Assembly: GCA_035546335.1 (NCBI GenBank)
Contig: DATKDP010000111.1
Coordinates: forward strand, 1 to 64,000
DNA: 64,000 bases
Direction: 5' to 3'
From: DATKDP01 sp035546335
Lineage (GTDB): Bacteria; Acidobacteriota; Thermoanaerobaculia; Gp7-AA8
Shown here: in pieces, positions 57,899 to 64,000 of the stretch
Numbering within the stretch: position 1 is the first letter of the stretch
Layout: each line of letters opens with the position of its first letter
Notes under the pieces: model-generated
What the model was told of the DNA's origin: nothing
What the model saw: the letters and a program-made list of their open reading frames with translations, nothing else
Databases searched by the model: none
Program-made: the position numbers and the translations under genes

Positions 57899-59473
57899 AT
57901 GAGCTATCAGGCACTCGCCAGGAAATGGCGTCCGCAAACGTTTGCCGACGTCATCGGCCAGGAGACGGTCGTCCGCACGCTGCAGAACGCCATCGAGAGC
58001 GATCGCACCCACCACGCCTATCTGTTCTCCGGAGTTCGCGGCGTCGGCAAGACCACCGCGGCCCGGATTCTGGCCAAGGCGCTGAATTGCCGGACGGGTC
58101 CGGCGATCGAGCCCTGCAACGAATGCTCCCCTTGTCGCGAGATCACCGAAGGGATCGATCTCGACGTTCGGGAGATCGATGCCGCGACCTACACGCAGGT
58201 CGACAACATCCGCGAGCTGCGAGAGGTCACCCAGTTCCAGCCTGCGCGCGACCGGAATCGCATCTTCGTCATCGACGAAGCGCACATGCTCTCGACCGGA
58301 GCATGGAACGCCCTGCTCAAGCTGATCGAAGAACCGCCGCCTCACGTCATCTTCATCATGGCCACCACCGAGATGCAGAAGGTGCCGGCGACGATCCTCT
58401 CCCGCGTCCAGAGCTTCGTCTTCCGCAAAATCACCGAAGCCGATGTCTTCGAGCGGCTCCGGCACATCTGCCGCGAGGAGTCGATCGACGCCGAGCCGGC
58501 CGCTCTGGAGATCATCGCCCGCCGCGGTGAAGGAAGCGTTCGCGACTCCCTCTCCATTCTCGATCAGGTGATCGCCTTCAGCGGCCGGACGATCAGCGCC
58601 GCCGACGTCGCCACGATCCTCGGTCTGTCCAATGCCGCATTCTTTTCACGGCTGACCGCCGCGGTCCGCGACGGCGATCATGCCGAAATTCTCACCATGC
58701 TCGAGGAGGCGGGAGAGAGCGGGCGAGACTTCAAGCTCCTCTACCGCGACTATCTCGCCTTCCTGCGGAACGTTCTGCTGGTGACCAGCGGGGCAGCGAA
58801 GGCGTTTCGTTCGCTTTCCCCTGCGGATCTCGAAGCGGTGTCCGATCTCGCCGCGCAGTTCGACTACACCGAGATCCTTCGCGTCCTCAATCTTCTGATT
58901 CGCGACGACGAGACCGTCAGCCGGGCCGAGCACCAGCGTCTCGCCGTCGAGATCGCCATTCTCAAGGCGGCAACGCTTCCGCGGCTTCGTTCCGTGGAAC
59001 AGATCCTCCGCACTTCCGGCGGTCCATCTCCTTCTCCAGATGAAGAACCGTCCCGCATCTCCGAGCGCGCGGTTTCCACGCGACCGCAGCAGGCTCGCAA
59101 GCCGGCTGCGCGCACGGACGGGTTTCTCGACCGCGTGCGCGCGCAACGCAAACTGACGGCGAGCTATCTCGATCAGGCTCGCTCCTCACGGCTCGAGGAG
59201 AGCACACTCGTCTTCGAATTCGATTCGTCCCAGAGCTTCGCGCTCGACTACCTCGCGGCCAGCGAGCAGCTCTCGTTCCTCGAGGAGACCGCCAGCTCGC
59301 TGTATGGACGCCGGATCACCGTGCGGCTCGTCGCCATCGAGAAGGAGGCGGCACCTCGCGACGACGCCCGGGCGACGGTGACCGAGGATCCGGTTCTTCA
59401 GGCCTTCGCGAAACACCTCGGCGGCGAGGTGATCTCTCCCTCGAGCGCCAAACGAAACAGGGAGGTGCCATGA
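57899..59473 (+). CDS. dnaX: DNA polymerase III subunit gamma/tau
   Basis: The 524-residue clamp-loader ATPase shows MSYQALARKWRPQTFADVIGQ, Walker A SGVRGVGKTTAARI, zinc cysteines (LNC...PCNECSPC), Walker B FVIDEAHMLS, sensor 1 ATTEMQKVPATILSR and sensor 2 GEGSVRDSLS. The C-terminal 170 residues (tau-like) are less conserved. No obvious slippery A-run frameshift site for a gamma product is noticed. Its stop overlaps the ybaB start by 4 bp (ATGA). The dnaX-ybaB-recR order is classical. Confidence 0.97.
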   Translation: MSYQALARKWRPQTFADVIGQETVVRTLQNAIESDRTHHAYLFSGVRGVGKTTAARILAKALNCRTGPAIEPCNECSPCREITEGIDLDVREIDAATYTQVDNIRELREVTQFQPARDRNRIFVIDEAHMLSTGAWNALLKLIEEPPPHVIFIMATTEMQKVPATILSRVQSFVFRKITEADVFERLRHICREESIDAEPAALEIIARRGEGSVRDSLSILDQVIAFSGRTISAADVATILGLSNAAFFSRLTAAVRDGDHAEILTMLEEAGESGRDFKLLYRDYLAFLRNVLLVTSGAAKAFRSLSPADLEAVSDLAAQFDYTEILRVLNLLIRDDETVSRAEHQRLAVEIAILKAATLPRLRSVEQILRTSGGPSPSPDEEPSRISERAVSTRPQQARKPAARTDGFLDRVRAQRKLTASYLDQARSSRLEESTLVFEFDSSQSFALDYLAASEQLSFLEETASSLYGRRITVRLVAIEKEAAPRDDARATVTEDPVLQAFAKHLGGEVISPSSAKRNREVP

Positions 59474-59769
59474 ACATCAAGCAGCTGATGAAGCAGGCGC
59501 AGCAGATGCAGGAGCAGATGCAACAGCAGATGGCCGAGCTTGAAGTCGAGGCAACGGCCGGCGGCGGCATGGTCACCGTCACCATGTCCGGATCCAAGCA
59601 GGTCCTTTCGATCAGGATCGAGAAGGAGGCAGTCGACCCGGAGGACGTCGAGATGCTGCAGGATCTGATCGTCGCCGCCGTCAACGAGGCAGGACGAAAA
59701 GTCGACGAGGCGATGCAGTCGCAGCTCGGCTCGATGACCGGCGGCATGAAGATCCCCGGACTCTTCTGA
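59470..59769 (+). CDS. YbaB/EbfC-family nucleoid-associated protein
   Basis: The 99-residue protein has the family's Gln/Met-rich N-terminal helix (IKQLMKQAQQMQEQMQQQMAE), the beta strands 'ATAGGGMVTVTMSGSKQVLSIRI' and the helix 'DPEDVEMLQDLIVAAVNEAGRKVDE'. It binds DNA as a dimer. It is translationally coupled to dnaX and lies 7 bp upstream of recR. Confidence 0.95.
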   Translation: MNIKQLMKQAQQMQEQMQQQMAELEVEATAGGGMVTVTMSGSKQVLSIRIEKEAVDPEDVEMLQDLIVAAVNEAGRKVDEAMQSQLGSMTGGMKIPGLF

Positions 59770-59776
59770 GAAGGCG

Positions 59777-60370
59777 ATGACGGCTCCTCCCCTCGCCCAT
59801 CTCATCAACGAGCTGACCAGGCTTCCGGGCATCGGCGAAAAATCGGCTGCCAGGCTCGCCTATCACATCCTCAAACGCCCGCAGTCCGACGCCGAGGCGC
59901 TGGCGAACGCCATCCTGGAGATGAAAGCGAAGATCTTCCGATGTTCGGTCTGCAACAACATGACCGACGTCGAGCCGTGCGCGATCTGCAGCGATCCGCG
60001 TCGTGACCCGTCCGTCGTCTGCGTGGTCGAGGAAGCGTTCAACATCGCGACGATCGAGTCGACACGCGATTTCCGCGGCACCTACCACGTCCTGCTCGGC
60101 GCCCTCTCGCCGCTGCGGGGAATCGGACCGGACGAGATCGACGTGGCAGGACTGCTGCGCCGCCTCCGCGAGGGAACCGTGCGCGAGGTGATCATCGCTA
60201 CGAATCCCAACGTCGAGGGAGAGACCACCGCCGTCTATCTCGCCCAGCAGATCAGACCCTCCGGCGTGAGGGTCACCCGCCTCGCCTTCGGCCTTCCCGT
60301 CGGCGGCGACCTCGAGTATGCCGACCAGGTGACCATGTCGAAAGCGCTCGAAGGGCGGAGAGAGATGTAG
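59777..60370 (+). CDS. recR: Recombination protein RecR
   Basis: The 197-residue protein has the HhH region (LTRLPGIGEKSAARLAYHIL), a four-cysteine zinc finger (CSVCNNMTDVEPCAIC), a TOPRIM domain (VVCVVEEAFNIATIE, YHVLLGALSPLRGIGPD) and the C-terminal Walker-B-like 'GDLEYADQVTMSKALEGRREM'. It acts with RecO and RecF to load RecA at gaps. AAGG precedes the ATG. A heptanucleotide repeat begins immediately after the TAG stop. Confidence 0.97.
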   Translation: MTAPPLAHLINELTRLPGIGEKSAARLAYHILKRPQSDAEALANAILEMKAKIFRCSVCNNMTDVEPCAICSDPRRDPSVVCVVEEAFNIATIESTRDFRGTYHVLLGALSPLRGIGPDEIDVAGLLRRLREGTVREVIIATNPNVEGETTAVYLAQQIRPSGVRVTRLAFGLPVGGDLEYADQVTMSKALEGRREM

Positions 60371-60515
60371 AAGGCAGAAGGCAGAGGGCAGAAGGCAGGC
60401 GATCCGCCTGTCCGCTTTCCGGTTTCTTTCTGGTTTCTGGTTTCTGGTTTCAGGTTTCTGCTATCTGCCATCTGCCTGCGCTATCTGCCTTCTCCCTTCC
60501 GCTTTCTGACGCTCT
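60371..60515. repeat. Two heptanucleotide arrays after recR
   Basis: AAGGCAG is repeated four times at 60371-60398, starting at the base after the stop. GGTTTCT-type heptamers run from 60421 to 60459 and pass into GCTATCT/GCCATCT units to about 60490. Confidence 0.85.
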
Positions 60516-60519
60516 TCAA

Positions 60520-60549
60520 TTGCCGCGCTCGTAACCGCTATGTTATACA
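60520..60549 (+). promoter_or_regulatory. Promoter candidate for mglB-mglA
   Basis: TTGCCG (60520-60525), an 18-bp spacer and TATACA (60544-60549) lie 36 bases before the MglB-like start. Confidence 0.4.
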
Positions 60550-60584
60550 TACAGATCCGATCGCGCATGAACGGTGCAGACTGA

Positions 60585-61085
60585 ATGGCGTCCCCCGATC
60601 TAGTGATGTACGAGGAGGAGTACGGGCAGCTCAAGGAGATCCTCGCCCGGCTGCAGGTGGACTCCAACGCGAAGATCGTCTTCCTCGTCGACAAGAACGG
60701 CCAGCAGATCGCAGTGCACGGCGACATGCGCGGGCTCGATGCCACCTCCCTCGCTTCCCTGACCGCCGGCAACGTCGCAGCGACCGATGGACTCGCGAAG
60801 CTCATCGGAGAAAAGGAGTTCTCGATCCTCTTTCACGAGGGGGAGCGGGACAACATCCACATCTCCCTCGTGGCACAACGCGTCATCCTCGTCGTCATTT
60901 TCGACGAGCGATCGTCGCTCGGGCTCGTCCGGCTCCGGGTGAAGAAGGCCTCGCAGGAGCTGGAACGGGTGTTCGAGGTGATCATGACGAAGGCGGAGCA
61001 GGATCGCGGAACCCTCGCCAACCGGTTCGACTCCCCCTTCGCCGAGATCACCGATGAAGACATCGACAGCCTCTTCAGTGAGTGA
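60585..61085 (+). CDS. mglB: MglB-like roadblock/LC7 protein
   Basis: The 166-residue protein is a roadblock/LC7 domain: 'LKEILARLQVDSNAKIVFLVDKNGQQIAVHGDM', SLTAGNVAATDGLAKLIGE, 'FSILFHEGERDNIHISLVAQRVILVVIFDERSSLGLVRLRVKKA'. MglB proteins are GTPase-activating partners of MglA and set cell polarity. The acidic C-terminal tail (ITDEDIDSLF) is extra. The mglB-mglA gene order is the same as in Myxococcus and Thermus. Confidence 0.9.
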   Translation: MASPDLVMYEEEYGQLKEILARLQVDSNAKIVFLVDKNGQQIAVHGDMRGLDATSLASLTAGNVAATDGLAKLIGEKEFSILFHEGERDNIHISLVAQRVILVVIFDERSSLGLVRLRVKKASQELERVFEVIMTKAEQDRGTLANRFDSPFAEITDEDIDSLFSE

Positions 61086-61134
61086 CGAGTTGGAAGCAGA
61101 CCGCGTGTGACGGGGAACGTCGAAGCGAAACTCC

Positions 61135-61719
61135 ATGACATTCATCAACTACGCGGCACGTGAGATCAACTGCAAGATCGTCTACTACGGTCCCGGCCTC
61201 TGCGGGAAGACGACCAACCTCCAGTGGATCTACGACAAGACCAACCCGCAGGCGAAGGGGAAGCTGATCTCCCTGGCCACTGAGACCGATCGCACCCTCT
61301 TTTTCGACTTTCTCCCGCTCGATCTCGGCACCGTCCGCGGCTTCCGCACGCGATTTCACCTCTACACCGTCCCCGGACAGGTTTTCTACGACGCCTCGAG
61401 AAAGCTGATTCTCAAGGGAGTCGACGGGGTGATCTTCGTGGCCGATTCCCAGGAAGCCCGCATGGAGGCGAACATCGAGTCGCTTCACAATCTCGAACGG
61501 AATCTCAAGGAGCAGGGCTACGAGCTGAAGACCATTCCCTACTCGCTGCAGCTGAACAAACGCGATCTTCCCACCGCCCTGCCGGTCGATGAGATATATC
61601 GCCAGCTCAATTTCAAAGGGGAGCCGACCTTCGAAGCGGTCGCCATGAGCGGCGTCGGCGTGTTCGACACGCTCAAGGCTGTCGCCAAGCTCGTCCTGAC
61701 CGAGCTGAAGAAAAAATAG
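61135..61719 (+). CDS. mglA: MglA-like small Ras-superfamily GTPase
   Basis: The 194-residue GTPase starts MTFINYAAREINCKIVYYGP and has a P-loop GPGLCGKTTN, switch I around LISLATETDRTLFFDFLPLD, the DxxG-equivalent TVPGQ (with Thr in place of Asp, as in MglA) and NKRD. MglA controls polarity and, with type IV pili, motility. It follows mglB by 49 bp, so cotranscription is likely. The PilB ATPase 5 kb upstream is a possible downstream effector. Confidence 0.95.
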   Translation: MTFINYAAREINCKIVYYGPGLCGKTTNLQWIYDKTNPQAKGKLISLATETDRTLFFDFLPLDLGTVRGFRTRFHLYTVPGQVFYDASRKLILKGVDGVIFVADSQEARMEANIESLHNLERNLKEQGYELKTIPYSLQLNKRDLPTALPVDEIYRQLNFKGEPTFEAVAMSGVGVFDTLKAVAKLVLTELKKK

Positions 61720-61764
61720 CGGCGCCGGCCGCTCGCCAGGGCCCGCGGCCGAAACCGACCACCG

Positions 61765-62814
61765 ATGACCGACTCCCTTCGCATCGTCACCATCGGAGGA
61801 GGAACGGGCCTCGCCACACTCCTCCGCGGACTTCGTGAGCTCGTGCACGCCGGCGGGTCCTGGTCGGTCTCGCGGCTCAGCGCCATCGTCACGGTCACCG
61901 ACGAGGGTGGCAGCTCGGGCGTTCTACGGCGCGAGTTCAGCATGCTTCCGCCGGGCGACGTCCGCAACTGCATCGTCGCCCTCGCCGAAGAAGAGCAGCT
62001 GCTCTCCCGTCTGTTCAATTACCGCTTCGAAGGCGATTCGACTCTGAAGGGTCACTCCCTCGGAAACCTTCTCCTCGCCGCGCTGGTCGACATCACCGGA
62101 AGCTTCGACGGCGCGATCCTCGCCGCCTCCGAGGTCCTCGCGATCCGCGGCGAGATCTTCCCCTCGACGCTCTCGGATGTACGTCTTCGGGCGACCTGCG
62201 CGGATGGAACGTCGCTGGTCGGTGAGCTCGAGATCAGCGGACACCGCCTCGGCGAGCAGGTCGCTCCGCGCCCGCACCATGCCCGCATCGTGAAGCTCGA
62301 GATCGATCCTCCCGACGCGGAACCAGTCGAGCAGGCACTCGAGGCGATCCGGACGGCGGATCTGATTCTCATCGGTCCGGGATCGCTCTACACCTCGGTG
62401 CTGCCGAATCTCGTGATCCGAAAGATCGCCGAAGCCCTGCGGCAGGCGCCCTCGCTCCGCGTCTACGTCTGCAACGTGATGACGCAGCCGGGTGAGACGG
62501 ACGACTACACCGCGCAGGATCATCTCGCGGCGCTCATCGACCACGCCGGCCTCGTCGTCGACGCCATGATCCTCAACGGCCGCAGGCCATCGCAGGCGAT
62601 CCTCGCGCTCTATGCGTCGCAGAATCAGTTCCCCGTCGAATCCGACGCCGATACCATCCGCGAGCTGGGAGTCACCCCCTTCTTCGGCGACATCATTTCC
62701 GAGGGCAACTATCTCCGCCACGATCCGACAGCGCTGGTCGAGACGATCTTCCGCTTCTACGATCGCTACGGCCGGCGCATCGATGATCTCCGCCGCGGCC
62801 GCGCCGACGCCTGA
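61765..62814 (+). CDS. YvcK/CofD-family gluconeogenesis factor
   Basis: The 349-residue protein shows the YvcK pattern: IVTIGGGTGLATLLRGLRE, VTVTDEGGSSGVLRREFSMLPPGDVRNCIVALA, HSLGNLLLAALVDITGSFDGAI, IGPGSLYTSVLPNLVI and CNVMTQPGETDDYTAQDH. YvcK binds UDP-GlcNAc and affects cell-wall and central carbon balance in other bacteria. The glmU gene making UDP-GlcNAc begins 700 bp downstream. The MglA stop is 45 bp upstream. Confidence 0.93.
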   Translation: MTDSLRIVTIGGGTGLATLLRGLRELVHAGGSWSVSRLSAIVTVTDEGGSSGVLRREFSMLPPGDVRNCIVALAEEEQLLSRLFNYRFEGDSTLKGHSLGNLLLAALVDITGSFDGAILAASEVLAIRGEIFPSTLSDVRLRATCADGTSLVGELEISGHRLGEQVAPRPHHARIVKLEIDPPDAEPVEQALEAIRTADLILIGPGSLYTSVLPNLVIRKIAEALRQAPSLRVYVCNVMTQPGETDDYTAQDHLAALIDHAGLVVDAMILNGRRPSQAILALYASQNQFPVESDADTIRELGVTPFFGDIISEGNYLRHDPTALVETIFRFYDRYGRRIDDLRRGRADA

Positions 62815-63262
62815 TCGGCCTGGTCGTCGAGGAATTTCAGGCTTCGCGGCTGGCTGGTATGCAGAACGCGACCCCTCACCCCTGACCCCTCTCCCCCTGG
62901 TCCTATCGTCCCGCTCGCGAAGATCGTCGTGGGGAGAGGGGCACCGCCGCCCCGTGGTACGGAGATCCTTCCCCTCTCCCCACGACGATCTCGACTACGA
63001 AGCACCATGTGACCATGGGGAGAGGGGTCAGGGGTGAGGGGCCATGAGCGCGCCCGGTTCACCGAGGTACGATCCGAAGACGTGAGACGGCAGATTCGAG
63101 GCAGTGATCGACCTCCCCTGGATGCCCGCCTGCTGTCATATGGTTCACCGAGTCGTCCGTCACAGGGCCGAAGATCGGAATCTACGGCCACGAAGGCCCG
63201 TCGAAAGTAATGCCGTCGGGAAGTGCCATCCATGCCGTTGGGGTTAGAATGATCATCAGGCC
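62815..63262. repeat. 448-bp gap with a large inverted C-rich repeat and a GGCCGAAGAT palindrome
   Basis: GACCCCTCACCCCTGACCCC at about 62871 is mirrored by GGGGTCAGGGGTGAGGGGCC at about 63024-63043. Inner arms CGAAGATCGTCGTGGGGAGAG (about 62918) and TCTCCCCACGACGATCTCG (about 62976) also pair. A GGGCCGAAGATCGGAATCTA palindrome follows at about 63165. No gene is seen before 63263. Confidence 0.7.
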
Positions 63263-63481
63263 ATGCACATCGCATCTGGAAAAGTGGTGAACGGACGGGT
63301 GGTCGTCGATGGTGACCTTCCTGAAGGCGCGGATGTCACGCTCCTGGCGTTCGACGGTGAAGAGACCTTCGAGGTTGATGCCGCGCTAGAAGCAGTGCTT
63401 CTCGAGTCCATTGCGCAGGGTGAGCGGGGCGAGACGATCACGGTTGAGGATCTCCTCCGCGAGATGCGCAGCCGTGAATGA
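63263..63481 (+). CDS. Orphan antitoxin-like protein
   Basis: The 72-residue protein begins 'IASGKVVNGRVVVDGDLPEGADVTLLAF', the N-terminal beta structure found in small antitoxins encoded with RelE/ParE toxins, and ends with an acidic helix and 'VEDLLREMRSRE'. No toxin reading frame follows: glmU starts 28 bp after the stop. It may be a relict antitoxin or a stand-alone regulator. Confidence 0.6.
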   Translation: MHIASGKVVNGRVVVDGDLPEGADVTLLAFDGEETFEVDAALEAVLLESIAQGERGETITVEDLLREMRSRE

Positions 63482-63508
63482 GCGATCCACTTCCCGTCGA
63501 GACTCACG

Positions 63509-64000
63509 ATGTCAGACGACACGATCGAAGTTGTCATCCTCGCCGCCGGGCTCGGCACGCGGATGAAGTCATCGAAGATCAAAATCCTTCATCGTGCTGG
63601 CGGACGGGCGCTCATCGACTATGTTCTCGATCTCGCCGCCGCAGTCTCGAACCGACCCCCGATCGTGGTCATCGGCCATCAGCGCGAAGCGGTTCAGCAG
63701 CACTGCGGCGCGCGGGCACGTTACGCCATTCAGGACGAGCAGCTCGGAACTGGACACGCGCTGCTTCAGGCGGCGCCGCTCATCGAGGAGACCGCCCGCG
63801 ACGTTCCGGTCCTGGTGCTCTCCGGCGACGTGCCTCTCACACGCCGGGAGACGCTGGAGCGGCTCTTTGCGATGCACCGCGACGGCGCGAATGCGGCGAC
63901 GCTGGTATCGATGATCCCCGACGATCCCGGACGGTACGGCAGAGTCGTTCGCGACGGATCGGGCCGGGTCGTGCGGATCGTCGAGCTGAAGGACTCCAGC
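63509..64000 (+). CDS. glmU: GlmU N-terminal uridylyltransferase domain, cut by window end
   Basis: The frame from ATG 63509 stays open for 164 codons to the window edge. It shows the nucleotidyltransferase signature VILAAGLGTRMKSSKIKILH, then GHQREAVQQH, QDEQLGTGHALLQA and LSGDVPLTRRETLERL, which match GlmU (UDP-GlcNAc pyrophosphorylase). The usual 'LPKVLH' is 'IKILH' here. GlmU makes UDP-GlcNAc for peptidoglycan and outer-membrane glycans. The C-terminal acetyltransferase part lies beyond the window, so bifunctionality cannot be confirmed. Confidence 0.9.
   Translation, partial: MSDDTIEVVILAAGLGTRMKSSKIKILHRAGGRALIDYVLDLAAAVSNRPPIVVIGHQREAVQQHCGARARYAIQDEQLGTGHALLQAAPLIEETARDVPVLVLSGDVPLTRRETLERLFAMHRDGANAATLVSMIPDDPGRYGRVVRDGSGRVVRIVELKDSS

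Overview
The window is high-GC bacterial chromosome (roughly 60-65% G+C by eye) and reads like an Acidobacteriota genome. The clues are a GWxTD-type protein, a Hanks-type kinase and a winged-helix/FHA regulator beside each other, an mglB-mglA pair, a Tad pilus locus with several FHA proteins, a DUF2911 protein, and many small palindromic dispersed repeats between genes. This placement is inference; there is no 16S gene here.

Layout. 1-9.6 kb: a beta-helix surface protein (5' end cut by the window), a membrane kinase fused to an OmpA-like domain, a winged-helix/FHA regulator, a secreted JAMM-like protein, a secreted subtilase, the remnant of a hybrid histidine kinase and an AGCS amino-acid symporter. 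9.5-23.6 kb: housekeeping and metabolism, with a GNAT enzyme, transketolase, LepA, two paralogous lipoproteins, a STAS/RsbW-like switch pair, a secreted HExxH protease, a selD gene interrupted by an in-frame UGA that looks like selenocysteine, and an ALDH8-type dehydrogenase plus RidA pair that fits 2-aminomuconate metabolism. 23.6-29.1 kb: a repeat-rich accessory island in which small single genes (HEAT protein, hypotheticals, two nearly identical lipoproteins, an XRE regulator, a frameshifted addiction antitoxin) are separated by recurring border sequences resembling integron attC ends. 29.1-40.4 kb: a GWxTD protein, DUF2911, a lipoprotein nuclease, a methyltransferase, an Xaa-Pro peptidase, three tRNAs, a TPR protein, an EgtB-like enzyme and a NatAB-type ABC exporter.

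40.6-56.6 kb is a Tad/Flp pilus locus on the minus strand: three Flp pilins, a prepilin peptidase, TadE/TadG-like pseudopilins, CpaB, an N-domain protein, a TadZ-TadA fusion ATPase, TadB, TadC, DUF192 and FHA genes. It is followed by two more FHA membrane proteins and a PilB/GspE ATPase. No canonical secretin is visible. The kinase at 1.7 kb and four FHA proteins in the window suggest phospho-threonine signalling around envelope machinery.

56.8-64 kb: tRNA-Arg(ACG) directly upstream of its editing enzyme tadA, two tRNA-Ser genes, the SRP RNA, dnaX-ybaB-recR, mglB-mglA, yvcK, an orphan antitoxin and the start of glmU (cut by the window end). Nearly every intergenic gap above 200 bp holds dispersed palindromes or heptanucleotide tandem repeats. 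No CRISPR array, IS transposase, phage gene or replication origin was seen.
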